DNA of 64,000 bases from contig JBGSIA010000165.1 of assembly GCA_041751935.1 (NCBI GenBank), forward strand, positions 56,087-120,086, given 5' to 3'. The translations under genes were made by a program, and so were the position numbers. Below the pieces are notes generated by a model. It saw only the letters and a list, made by a program, of their open reading frames with translations. It was not told the origin of the DNA and did no database searches. Numbering within the stretch: the stretch's first letter is position 1; each line of letters starts with the position of its first letter. The stretch is from JBBSJZ01 sp041751935 (lineage in GTDB: Bacteria; Planctomycetota; Planctomycetia; Pirellulales; Pirellulaceae). Below, one piece after another: positions 42,494-51,668 of this stretch.

Positions 42494-44029
42494 TTATTCC
42501 ACTTGGCGTAATTGCATCGCGTCGATTACTTTGCCGTGAGCCAAGGCATTTGTAATCACCACCAACCAATCGCTCGGTTTCGCCCAGCTTTTCTTTTTCA
42601 GGTAACCGATGGCATCAGCAATCGTTTGTTCTGGGTCATCGGAAAACTGCATCAAGAACGGCTCAACTCCCCAAGGCAGCAACAACTGCCGAAACGTGTC
42701 CTCCAGGTCTGTGAACGCATAGATTGGGACACCCCGCGGGCGAAGTGCCGCAAGCACGTAAGGCAAGAAGCCGCTGCGTGTGAAAACAATGATTCCCGAT
42801 TGTCCTAATTCCTGAGCCAGAACGGCTGCCGAGCGGAGCATTTTGGACTTGGGTTCGTGCAGTTTGATACGCGAGTTCAACGCCAGACTGACACTTGGTT
42901 CAATACTTCCGATGATGTCCTTGAGTACTTGGACGGACTCCGACGGGTACGAACCGGTCGTTGTCTCGCCGGACAGCATCACTGCATCAGCTTGCTCGCG
43001 AACAGCGTTGCAGACATCTGAAATCTCTGCTCTTGTTGGCATCGGAGAATGAATCATCGATTCCAACAAATGCGTTGCGATGATGACCGGTTTACCAGCA
43101 GCCTGGCATGCGCTGACCAGTTGTGTCTGGATCAGTGGCAACCTGTGGTAATCGATTTCGATTCCCAGATCACCTCGCGCGACCATCAATGCATCGGCTT
43201 GGCAAATGATTTCGTCCATATTGCGAACGCCGGTTTGCTCCTCGATTTTTGCAATGATTCGTGCTGGCGAACCCATTTCATCCAGGATTGTGCGCAGCGT
43301 GACCACGTCCTCTGCCGACCGAGCAAACGAGAGAGCGACGAAATCGATTCCCGCTTTAACTCCCGCCAGCAGATCGTTTTTGTCCTTCTCAGTGATCGAC
43401 GGCAAATTGACATGGATACCAGGCAGATTGATGTGGCGACGTGATCGCAAAACACCTGGTGTCAAAACTTCACAGTGAACGCCGTAAGTGTCTTTGTCCA
43501 CAACTCGAAGTCGGATTAGACCGCTGTCCACCAGAATCGTCGTTCCCTTCGCGACGTCGTTTGCTAGATCGGGATAGTTGACGGAGACGATCGCGCGATC
43601 GGGGTCGGTTGATATGTTGCCGGCTGCTACTGGTACAGGCACCGGCGAAGTTTGTAGATACAGTTCACTTCCGGTTGGCAGTTCAATCGGCTCGTCGACG
43701 TCACCGGTCCTTATCTCAGGACCTTTGACATCCATCATGACAGCCACTTGCCGCCCGATATCATTTGAAGTTCGGCGGATCCTCGCAATCACGTCGGCCG
43801 CCCATTCGCCACTGCCATGGGCCATGTTCAGCCGAAAAACATCAACGCCTTGTTGGATCAACTTCGCAAGACAGCGATCCGACTGGGTCGCGGGCCCCAG
43901 CGTTGCGATGATCTTGGTATGACGGTAGTAATTCACGGGAATATCGACCGAGTTTCTAGCGGCAGTTTCAGTAGCTGGGGAGACTCCGTTGGAAAAGAAA
44001 AGCACTCGCTGTGCCGCGAGTGGGACCAT
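42494..44029 (-). CDS. pyk: Pyruvate kinase
   Basis: A 511-residue glycolytic enzyme producing pyruvate and ATP from PEP. Seen: TKIIATLGPATQS, FRLNMAHGSG, MMDVKGPEIRTG (metal/substrate), VALSFARSAEDV, IIAKIEEQTGVRNMDEI, the MVARGDLGIE catalytic block, and the C-terminal domain with AVRSAAVLAQELGQSGIIVF-like and PIYAFTD. The N-terminal 20 residues before NYYRHTK are a short extension; start ATG 44029, a TTG at 44038 being possible. Confidence 0.97.
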   Translation of the reverse strand: MVPLAAQRVLFFSNGVSPATETAARNSVDIPVNYYRHTKIIATLGPATQSDRCLAKLIQQGVDVFRLNMAHGSGEWAADVIARIRRTSNDIGRQVAVMMDVKGPEIRTGDVDEPIELPTGSELYLQTSPVPVPVAAGNISTDPDRAIVSVNYPDLANDVAKGTTILVDSGLIRLRVVDKDTYGVHCEVLTPGVLRSRRHINLPGIHVNLPSITEKDKNDLLAGVKAGIDFVALSFARSAEDVVTLRTILDEMGSPARIIAKIEEQTGVRNMDEIICQADALMVARGDLGIEIDYHRLPLIQTQLVSACQAAGKPVIIATHLLESMIHSPMPTRAEISDVCNAVREQADAVMLSGETTTGSYPSESVQVLKDIIGSIEPSVSLALNSRIKLHEPKSKMLRSAAVLAQELGQSGIIVFTRSGFLPYVLAALRPRGVPIYAFTDLEDTFRQLLLPWGVEPFLMQFSDDPEQTIADAIGYLKKKSWAKPSDWLVVITNALAHGKVIDAMQLRQVE

Positions 44030-44085
44030 CGCGGACAAAGTTCAAGAGCACCGGGCCAATTTGCCTTGCAAGCGATTAACGGTCG

Positions 44086-44127
44086 CTAGAGTGACTCTAG
44101 CTGCAAGCACGATTGCGTACTTGCAGC
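44086..44127 (-). promoter_or_regulatory. Two consecutive dyads upstream of pyk
   Basis: A perfect 15-base palindrome CTAGAGTGACTCTAG (44086-44100) abuts an 8-bp inverted repeat GCTGCAAG/CTTGCAGC (44100-44127). They lie 57-98 bases upstream of the pyruvate kinase start. Possible operator or 5'UTR structure. Confidence 0.35.
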
Positions 44128-44189
44128 GAATCCAGGATCGCCTGCACAAGAAGTAAGCAGCTAAGCATCGTAGGCTGCACGATCTAGGG

Positions 44190-45488
44190 CTACTTCAGAC
44201 GATAGCACATCAACTTATCTTGCTCACGAAGGTACAGTTTCCCGCCGGAGATGACGGGATGTGCCCAAGTCTTCCCTTGTTGGAATTCAGGCACGAGGGT
44301 GCCGACGACGTCGAACTTTTCCGGCGTTGCTTTAGCAAGAATGACTTCACCACTTTCGCGACGAAAGATGATGTGGCCATCGGCATACGTGACACTGGTT
44401 TCGCCATCACCGGTGGCCCGAATAGGGCCCCAGACAATGTTGCCTGTTTTCATTTCCACGCAAATCGGTAGTCCATTTCCATTGCCGTGACCGCAATAGA
44501 TATAACCGTCGACAAGAACCATGCCGCCGTGCTTGTTTTGCAGTTGATTGCTTTCGAGCCAATACACCTCTTCGGCACTAACGCTGTCAGCTGTAGGGAC
44601 CAGCTTCAACAGGGCAGAACCCGTGTTGTAGCCGGTACTGGTAAATACATAATCATCATCGACGATCACCGTGGGGATATTGGCTGTGCCGTTAGCTACT
44701 CGATCGTATCGCCACAAGAACTTTCCATCACTGGCACGTACGCCGATCAGTCCACGTCCAACCAGTTGAATGTATTGTTTGACTCCGCCAGCATTGGAGA
44801 TCACCGCCGATGCATAGCCAGCACCATCCTTCAGGTCTTTTCCGTTGAGGCCTGTTTCATTGGGGTATTGGGGCATCTTACAGGCCCAGACTTCATCACC
44901 AGTGACTTTATTGAGCGCGACCAACATGCCGCCGCTGCCACCAGGCGTACAGACGACCACCTCGCCATCAACAAGCGGCGATTCGCTGTAACCCCAGCTG
45001 CTCATCATCTTCCCGTCCCACTGTGAGAAGTCGCGTTGCCATACAAGCGACCCATTCCCGCGCTCCAGACAAACGATCTTGCCGTCACTGCTAACCATGT
45101 ACAAACGATCGCCATCAATCGTCGGCGTTGTTCGCGAACCGTCGTAGCCATGCTTAGGTGGCCCCGCTGTTATCGCTTGCTTCCACTTAACGTTTCCGTT
45201 TGTCGCATCAATCGCCACAACACTTTGGCTGTCCTCGTAGTTGCCGGAGGTGTAGATCATCCCATCAGCAACCGAAACGCTCGCATAACCGGAGCCGAGC
45301 CCGGTGGCGACCCAATCCAGCGGCGGACCATTTTGGCCCCAGGTGCCAAATAATCCAGTTTCCGCTGAACGATTTGCTCGATCGGTTCCGCGCCACTGCG
45401 TCCAATCTTCTGCGGTCGCCGCGGCAAGTGACAAAGTGACAATAGCGAGTAGCGGTACGCATCGAAGTAAAGCAATCGTGAAATTCAT
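44190..45488 (-). CDS. PQQ-like beta-propeller repeat protein
   Basis: A 432-residue secreted protein with signal peptide (RCVPLLAIVTLSLAAATA). Repeated blades are visible, each with a W-x-Q-W or G-x-x-W core: EDWTQWRGTDRANRS, VVAIDATNGNVKWKQ, IVCLERGNGSLVWQRDF, LVALNKVTGDEVWACK. Matches the PQQ_2 propeller often found in planctomycetes as periplasmic/secreted proteins with no dehydrogenase activity proven. It lies just downstream of the VCBS gene (56-base gap), on the same strand. Confidence 0.85.
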   Translation of the reverse strand: MNFTIALLRCVPLLAIVTLSLAAATAEDWTQWRGTDRANRSAETGLFGTWGQNGPPLDWVATGLGSGYASVSVADGMIYTSGNYEDSQSVVAIDATNGNVKWKQAITAGPPKHGYDGSRTTPTIDGDRLYMVSSDGKIVCLERGNGSLVWQRDFSQWDGKMMSSWGYSESPLVDGEVVVCTPGGSGGMLVALNKVTGDEVWACKMPQYPNETGLNGKDLKDGAGYASAVISNAGGVKQYIQLVGRGLIGVRASDGKFLWRYDRVANGTANIPTVIVDDDYVFTSTGYNTGSALLKLVPTADSVSAEEVYWLESNQLQNKHGGMVLVDGYIYCGHGNGNGLPICVEMKTGNIVWGPIRATGDGETSVTYADGHIIFRRESGEVILAKATPEKFDVVGTLVPEFQQGKTWAHPVISGGKLYLREQDKLMCYRLK

Positions 45489-45544
45489 TGTGTTTTTTCC
45501 AGAAGTGAAACGGGCAAATTGACATCTCAAGTAACGATCTCTTG

Positions 45545-46759
45545 TTACTGAGATTGGTTCCAGTAAATAACGGCGTTGTGTGTTGCTCGACCGACGGCGA
45601 CAATATCCTCATCCCCGTCACCATCCAAGTCACCGACGACTAAGTCTTCCACGGCGACCTGCCCAGGCTCGATGAGCGAACGATTCCATTTTCCGTTCTT
45701 GGCATCGACTGGATCGTAGATGCGAACGCCTGAGCGATGGCCTGTGGAAGCATCGTCTCGCACTCCGATAACCAGTTCTTGTTCGGGGTCGGCATCCAAA
45801 TTCGCACAGGCCACGGCATGTCCCCACTTGAGCTGTTCGTCCAATACATGGCGAGTCCACAAGGATTCGTGTTCCACTGAGACATCGGAGGAAGGTTCGG
45901 TGTAGACGACCACATGGTCTCCGTGCCAAGGTTCAATCGTCGCAATATATTTCTCTCCAGCGTTGAGATGCCCCAGCCGTACTTCGCTAGCACCAATCGC
46001 CGGCGCGGTACCGCTTTGCCCACTGCCCAAACGGCGTTTCTCGATCGAGTCGCCAGCAGGACGCATCCACGTGACACCCTCGAAGCTCGCTGCCAGCAGG
46101 TCGTGGCGGTCGTCGTTGTCCAAGTCAACAACATCAATGTTATGGGAAACGTGAAGAGAATCGTCGATCACCTGGCTCTTCCATTCAGCGCCGGATGACT
46201 TCGGTGGTGAAAGTAACAGCAAGCGGATTGCCGTGTTATCGAATCCCGGTGCTCGCGATCCGCGCCCTTTGAGCGGAGCAACGATCAGCTCTTGGTCCCC
46301 ATCGGCATCCCAGTCAGCCCAATTCATTCGGTGCGTGGTTGGTTCAGTCGTGAGCAACTCGTAGGCCCACGACGCGCGCGGATCGTCGCCGCACTGCAGC
46401 CAGCCGATCTCTCCGCCAGTGTCGCTGTTGTTGAACTGCCAGTCACGGCCGACAGCGAAGTCGATATCGCCATCGTTATCGATATCGTGAGGCGCAAAGC
46501 AAACATTATCAAACTTCGCTGAAGAATCAGCGTGCATCACATGCACTTTCCATGTTGGATTCTCTAGCCAGATAAATCTCTTACTGTCGACGATGGCAAT
46601 ATCGAGTTTACCGTCGCCGGACAGATCCAAGACACGGACGGCGTAACCGACCTGCAATTCCACAGGCAAGACTTCTGGCTTCCATGTCGTCTGCGCCCAA
46701 ACGACGCAGGGACAGAGAATAAAAATTGCGGTAACACTGTGAATTGATTTTTGATACAT
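45545..46759 (-). CDS. FG-GAP/VCBS repeat secreted protein
   Basis: A 404-residue exported protein (signal VTAIFILCPCVVWA). Repeated calcium-binding-like DxDxDxD loops: DLSGDGKLDIAIV, DIDNDGDIDFAVG, DWDADGDQELIVA, DLDNDDRHDLLAA and DLDGDGDEDIVAV, typical of FG-GAP/VCBS propellers. Start ATG 46759; a TTG at 46771 would add four residues. Function unknown, likely surface or periplasmic. Confidence 0.85.
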   Translation of the reverse strand: MYQKSIHSVTAIFILCPCVVWAQTTWKPEVLPVELQVGYAVRVLDLSGDGKLDIAIVDSKRFIWLENPTWKVHVMHADSSAKFDNVCFAPHDIDNDGDIDFAVGRDWQFNNSDTGGEIGWLQCGDDPRASWAYELLTTEPTTHRMNWADWDADGDQELIVAPLKGRGSRAPGFDNTAIRLLLLSPPKSSGAEWKSQVIDDSLHVSHNIDVVDLDNDDRHDLLAASFEGVTWMRPAGDSIEKRRLGSGQSGTAPAIGASEVRLGHLNAGEKYIATIEPWHGDHVVVYTEPSSDVSVEHESLWTRHVLDEQLKWGHAVACANLDADPEQELVIGVRDDASTGHRSGVRIYDPVDAKNGKWNRSLIEPGQVAVEDLVVGDLDGDGDEDIVAVGRATHNAVIYWNQSQ

Positions 46760-47076
46760 CGTGAAAGGCAAGGGGGGTGGACGATGTGGAACAGTTTCGC
46801 CGCAACGAGCGCGGCAACAGCCGGTTACTAAAGTATTTGTAGGCCCGGCAATGCGAATACGAGTGTAACCGACATGGAGCCAGCACTGATATTGTTACGC
46901 GGAACATTTAAACTGCGCAACCGTCTACCCACTCTTTGGAGTGGCGTGTATGATTGAAGTCTTAACGATGTTCCCTCTTCCATGTCCTGATGGTTATTAA
47001 AAGAAAGCTGTTTCTTTGACATTGGTTCGTGGCGTGCGGTTGAGTTGATGCAAACTACCTGTTTCGAGTGTTCCAG
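46760..47076. other. Divergent intergenic region
   Basis: 317 bases between divergent VCBS and metalloprotease genes. Contains GC-rich then AT-rich stretches and presumably both promoters. No gene supported. Confidence 0.5.
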
Positions 47077-49587
47077 ATGAGAGATCGCTTTTTTGATCGG
47101 GAGTTTTTTCAAACTTCGAAAAGATTACGCCCAGCCGATCTTCGTCGCCGAGTGTTCGCCGAGCAACTTGAGGACCGGAGATTGATGGTCGCCGAGGGCG
47201 AAGTCTTCGACGTCTCGCGAGTCATCAATGCAGCAGGTTTGACTGGGGCACTGACGTCAACGATTCGCTGGGGCGACGGCACACAGTCCGCTGGCACCGT
47301 ATCACCACTTCCAGCGACCGGGCCGATCCGAGTGAAGTTTGACTACTCTCTGGATAGCAGCGGATTTTTTTCGGCGCAGGAACGAAAGACGATTTTGGAG
47401 TTGGCTGCAAACTCCATCGTCTCGCGGTTTAATGATGACCTAGCGGCGCTACCTGCGCCGACTCCCAGTTCGGTACCAGCGAACCAAGACACTTGGTCTG
47501 CGGTTTTTTCAAATCCGACCAGTGGTGCGATCGAAACTCGAAAGGATTTAGTCGTTGCCGCCAATGAAATCATCATCTACGCAGGCGCTCGCAACTTGCC
47601 AGGAAATACTCGCGGATTCGGTGGCCCAGGTGGCTTCACGTCGTTCGGTTCAAGTGCGTGGAATGACTTAATCAAAAGTCGCGGTGAAGCTGGGGCATTG
47701 GCTAACCCGCAAACTGATTTCTCGCCCTGGGGCGGTTCAGTCACGTTCGATAATGCTGATACAAATTGGTACTTCGGTGTCGACCCTGTGGGAATCACCA
47801 GTAGCCAAGTCGATTTCTTAACGGTCGCCACCCACGAACTGACGCACGTGTTTGGATTCGGGTTTAACCCGCCAGCCACAACGCCTCCGTCAGCGCCGAC
47901 GTCGTGGCAAAACCTCTCCAGCAGTGGCAACTTTACTGGTCCCAAGGCCGTCGCTTCTTTTGGCGGTACAAACGCGTCACTGCAAGCGGGCGATCGCAGT
48001 CACTGGCGCGAGGGCATTCTCAGCGGAGGTCGCGAAACGTTGATGGACCCGACAATCCCGGGCGGAGAAAGAACTTTGCTGTCGCCACTCGACTTCGCCG
48101 CCCTTGACGATATCGGGTGGGACGTCGATGTAACGAATGTAACGGTGACAGGCTCACATACTTACGCGGACAACGGCACTTTTCCAGTCGAAATTGTTTT
48201 GCGCAGCGCATCTGGCGAACTTGTTTCGACGCTAAGCGCGAACATCACCGATGTGGCTCCGACGTTGACGATCGTAGGTAACCAGCCGGTGATTGCCGGC
48301 CAACCGTTATCGATCACTGGTCAAATTGCCGATCCAGGTGCTGATACCTTTACCTACTCGATCGCCTGGGGCGACGCTTCGACGGCAGATACTGGCGATG
48401 CGACCACGACGTTCAACGAATCACACGTCTATTCCGAACCAGGCTCTTATACGGTTCGCGTTACCGTTACCGACAAGGTCACTACAACCGCCAGTGACGT
48501 TGAAACCTATACCGCAACAGTGACGGCTCCACCCACGCTCTCGCTCGCCCTTGACGTGGCAACGATCGCCGAAGATGCCGGCGCGGATGCGGTAACCTTG
48601 ACGATCACACGCAGTGGCCCAGCGTTAACGACCGCCCAAACAATTACACTTCTATCGAGCGATATCACTGAGGCAACCGTGCCAGCGACGGTGGTCATCC
48701 CGGCTGGCGAAACCTCGGCCACAGTCAACGTGCGTGCCGTTGACGACTTTTTGCTCGATGGCGAGATCACGCTCATGTTGACAGCTTCCGCTACTGCATT
48801 GGGACTGGCGGCAGTGTCAACGCCGTTGAAAGTGACCGATCGTGAATCGATTGTGGCGTCATTCGGTGTCGCTTCGATCCGGGAAGACGCCGCGACCGAT
48901 TTGCTGCTGCTGACCGTCACTCGCAGCAATACCGATACTACTGAACCGCTCGATGTCGCGATCACGGGCGGCGATATGTCTCAGCTCGTGCTGGCTTCTC
49001 CGATCGTCATCCCCGCCGGTCAAGGTAGCGTCACTGTTCCGCTAACGCCGACCAACGACACAGCGCCCGAACGGACCACAAGCCTTGCATACACGTTCAC
49101 GGCGAGCGGCTATGCAACCGGCGGTACTGCATCGATTGATATTCTCGACGATGAACCGCCGAAGTTTCGAAACCCAAACATGTCCGCCGATGTCGATGGC
49201 AATGACGACGTCACAGCCGGTGATGCCGCGCTGATCATTTACGAACTATTCATTCGCAGTAACGGTCTGACTTCGAGTGGTTCAGGCGAGACCGGCGGGA
49301 CGATGGACCCATTCCAACTCGATCCCGCTCAAGATCCTGAAGGCGTGTTCATTGACGTTAATGGTGACTACAGTGTCACAGCGGCAGATGCGTTGGCCGT
49401 TATCAATGCGTTGTTTTTAAAAGACTTCGACGGTACCTCGGGTGGTTCCGGGGAATTGCTCGTTACAGAATCCGATTTACTTTTACCTGGGACTGCAATG
49501 CCAGCTCCGGAAGCTTACGATAGGGCGATTACCGGTTTGATCCAAGACGATGAGTTGCGTCGACGCACCGCCATTCAGTTGTTCTAG
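47077..49587 (+). CDS. Exported metalloprotease-like protein with PKD, Calx-beta and dockerin modules
   Basis: An 836-residue protein. The N-terminus carries the LExRxLM variant (EQLEDRRLMVAEGE) of the planctomycete export motif. A metzincin-type zinc site THELTHVFGFGF at about residue 256 keeps both His of HExxH. Then a PKD-like module (TFTYSIAWGDASTAD, SHVYSEPGSYTVRVTV), two Calx-beta-like modules (ATIAEDAGADAVTLTITRSG and ASIREDAATDLLLLTVTRS) and a C-terminal dockerin type I pair (DVDGNDDVTAGDAALIIYEL and DVNGDYSVTAADALAVINAL). Start ATG 47077. The dockerin suggests attachment to cohesin-bearing scaffolds. Unlike the 8156 protein, its zinc site looks intact. Confidence 0.85.
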   Translation: MRDRFFDREFFQTSKRLRPADLRRRVFAEQLEDRRLMVAEGEVFDVSRVINAAGLTGALTSTIRWGDGTQSAGTVSPLPATGPIRVKFDYSLDSSGFFSAQERKTILELAANSIVSRFNDDLAALPAPTPSSVPANQDTWSAVFSNPTSGAIETRKDLVVAANEIIIYAGARNLPGNTRGFGGPGGFTSFGSSAWNDLIKSRGEAGALANPQTDFSPWGGSVTFDNADTNWYFGVDPVGITSSQVDFLTVATHELTHVFGFGFNPPATTPPSAPTSWQNLSSSGNFTGPKAVASFGGTNASLQAGDRSHWREGILSGGRETLMDPTIPGGERTLLSPLDFAALDDIGWDVDVTNVTVTGSHTYADNGTFPVEIVLRSASGELVSTLSANITDVAPTLTIVGNQPVIAGQPLSITGQIADPGADTFTYSIAWGDASTADTGDATTTFNESHVYSEPGSYTVRVTVTDKVTTTASDVETYTATVTAPPTLSLALDVATIAEDAGADAVTLTITRSGPALTTAQTITLLSSDITEATVPATVVIPAGETSATVNVRAVDDFLLDGEITLMLTASATALGLAAVSTPLKVTDRESIVASFGVASIREDAATDLLLLTVTRSNTDTTEPLDVAITGGDMSQLVLASPIVIPAGQGSVTVPLTPTNDTAPERTTSLAYTFTASGYATGGTASIDILDDEPPKFRNPNMSADVDGNDDVTAGDAALIIYELFIRSNGLTSSGSGETGGTMDPFQLDPAQDPEGVFIDVNGDYSVTAADALAVINALFLKDFDGTSGGSGELLVTESDLLLPGTAMPAPEAYDRAITGLIQDDELRRRTAIQLF

Positions 49588-49594
49588 ATCCTGT

Positions 49595-49645
49595 CCGAAA
49601 AGCGGTTTGACCCCTCGGAGGCGAGAGGGTCATGCCCCTTTTCGG
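49595..49645 (+). terminator. Nested hairpin terminator
   Basis: Outer stem CCGAAAAG (49595-49602) / CTTTTCGG (49638-49645) with an inner GACCCCTC / GAGAGGGTC stem (49609-49631). It sits just after the metalloprotease stop. Confidence 0.7.
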
Positions 49646-49676
49646 ATTCCTGCTTAGATTGAGTTAAAACGTTCGC

Positions 49677-49769
49677 ATGATTGAGCTGCTGATCAGTGTC
49701 GTTTCGTTAATAATCCTGCTGGGCGGTGCTGGAATTTTGTGGTTCTGGTTTGTTCGCAGCCAGGACTGA
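49677..49769 (+). CDS. Candidate 30-residue single-helix membrane microprotein
   Basis: A short ORF from ATG 49677 encoding a mostly hydrophobic helix (LLISVVSLIILLGGAGILW) ending FWFVRSQD and a stop at 49767-49769. The aromatic-R-S-Q-D ending recalls CcoS-type cbb3 oxidase assembly proteins, but it is shorter, and no oxidase genes are near. It lies 89 bases before the SLC13 transporter gene, after a terminator. Coding status is unproven. Confidence 0.4.
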   Translation: MIELLISVVSLIILLGGAGILWFWFVRSQD

Positions 49770-49858
49770 TCGGTCATAATCGTTATCAGACAGTTCCCAC
49801 GGCGCGGCACGGATCATCGGACTGCGTCAACGCCTATCAACCTTTACGCTCATTTTTC

Positions 49859-51646
49859 ATGAACTGGGAAGCCTGGCTGACAATATCAGTTGCCTTTTTG
49901 TTGCTCGTCAGTCTAGCGCTCAGGATCGCGGCAACGGATCTCTTGGCGTTGTCCTGTTTGGGAATTTTAGTCGTCGTCCAAGCTGTAACGGGCTCGAGGA
50001 ATCTTCCCGATCCCGAAGCTGCGGTGCTGGGCTTTGGAAACAGTGGATTGATCACGGTTGCGTTACTTTTCGCTGTCGTCGCCGGTTTGGAACATACTGG
50101 TGGCACCGAACTGGCCACCGGTTGGTTCTTGAAAAAAGCAAAAAGCCTGCGTGACGCACAATTGCGATTGTTGATACCGGTGGCCGCGGTAAGTGCGTTC
50201 CTGAACAACACCCCGGTTGTGGCCGCGATGCTGCCAGTCGTCAACGATCTGAGCAAACGAATCGCCAGCAGTAACAGTCGACTTTTATTGCCACTGTCCT
50301 ATGCGACGATCCTCGGTGGCATGTGCACGCTGATGGGTACGAGCACGAATTTGATCGTCAGTGGCAAGTACAGTGAATTAACCGGTACGCCGCTGACTTT
50401 CTTCGCTCCAGCTTGGGTCGGAGTGCCCGCAACGGTCATCGGTGTGACTTACATCATTTTGTTCTCCAGGTGGTTACTTCCTGATCGCAAGCCGGCTGTC
50501 AGTACAACGGACGATCCTCGCCAGTACACCGTCGAGATGCAAGTCGAGGCCGGTGGTCCCTTAGTGGATAGTACGCTGGAGGAAGCAGGGCTGCGAAACC
50601 TGCCGGGCCTGTACGTGGCAGAGATCCAGCGTGGAGAGGATGTTATCACTGCGGTCGCGCCCAACGAACGACTCCGCGCGAATGATGTTTTGATTCTCGT
50701 AGGCGCGCTGGATAGCGTCGTCGACTTACGAAAAATACGTGGACTCATCACAGCCGACGACCAGTCTCGCAAGTTAAATGTTCCGGCATGGAATCGCACG
50801 CTGGTCGAGGCCGTAGTTAGCCCCCGCTGTGCGTTGCTTGGCAAAACAATTCGTGAAGGCAGCTTCCGTTCACACTATGGCGCTGCGGTGGTCGCGGTTG
50901 CACGTGGCAGTCGCCGACTGAGCGGCAAGCTTGGTGACGTAGAACTCGAAGTCGGTGATGTGCTGCTGTTGGAAACGACAGCCGGATTTCTCTCGCGGCG
51001 AAATGAGTCACATGATTTCTATCTTGTCAGCGCAGTCGATAAGGCTGTTATTCTTCGACCCGAGCGAGCTTGGACGGCACTTATTATCCTGCTAGCGATG
51101 GTGCTGCTTGCCTCCGCCACGCGAGTGGCGATTCTGCCAGCAGCCTTTATGGCCGCGATTGCCATGATTGGTCTTCGCTGTTGTAGCACTCGTGAAGCTC
51201 GTCGCAGTATCGATTGGCCGGTGTTGATCGTGATCGGATCAGCGATCGGAATTGGTAATGCGCTCGGTAAAAGCGGTGCCGCCGCCGGGATCGCGGATAG
51301 TCTCCTTTCATTAGCTCAGGAACATCCACTTGGTTCATTAGCGGCGATTTATCTGGCAACCATGCTTTGCACAGAAATGATCACCAACAATGCTGCTGCG
51401 GTGCTAATGTTCGAGATCGGCTGGAAAGCCGCCCAGGGACTCGGGGTCAGTGAAATGCCCTTTGTCATCGCTGTCATGATCGCAGCATCAGCCAGTTTTA
51501 TGACTCCGTTTGGCTACCAGACCAACATGATGGTCTACGGTATCGGCGGCTATCGCATCGGAGACTACGTGAGATTGGGGTTACCATTGAACCTGATCGT
51601 ATTTGCAGTTTCGATGGTCGTGATCCCTATCGTCTGGCCGTTTTAA
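49859..51646 (+). CDS. SLC13/DASS-type transporter with TrkA-C domains
   Basis: A 595-residue transporter: membrane helices from residue 5, a conserved segment FLNNTPVVAAMLPVV and the GGMCTLMGTSTNLIVSG motif of SLC13 carriers, then two TrkA-C-like cytosolic domains (about residues 215-390, with NVPAWNRTLVEAVVSPRCAL), and a second helix set containing MITNNAAAVLMFEIGW and SFMTPFGYQTNMMVYG. Usually imports sulfate, dicarboxylates or similar anions with sodium; substrate not told. Start ATG 49859, as the longer frame is non-hydrophobic. Confidence 0.88.
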   Translation: MNWEAWLTISVAFLLLVSLALRIAATDLLALSCLGILVVVQAVTGSRNLPDPEAAVLGFGNSGLITVALLFAVVAGLEHTGGTELATGWFLKKAKSLRDAQLRLLIPVAAVSAFLNNTPVVAAMLPVVNDLSKRIASSNSRLLLPLSYATILGGMCTLMGTSTNLIVSGKYSELTGTPLTFFAPAWVGVPATVIGVTYIILFSRWLLPDRKPAVSTTDDPRQYTVEMQVEAGGPLVDSTLEEAGLRNLPGLYVAEIQRGEDVITAVAPNERLRANDVLILVGALDSVVDLRKIRGLITADDQSRKLNVPAWNRTLVEAVVSPRCALLGKTIREGSFRSHYGAAVVAVARGSRRLSGKLGDVELEVGDVLLLETTAGFLSRRNESHDFYLVSAVDKAVILRPERAWTALIILLAMVLLASATRVAILPAAFMAAIAMIGLRCCSTREARRSIDWPVLIVIGSAIGIGNALGKSGAAAGIADSLLSLAQEHPLGSLAAIYLATMLCTEMITNNAAAVLMFEIGWKAAQGLGVSEMPFVIAVMIAASASFMTPFGYQTNMMVYGIGGYRIGDYVRLGLPLNLIVFAVSMVVIPIVWPF

Positions 51647-51668
51647 TCGCCTGTTGTATTGAGAGCAG

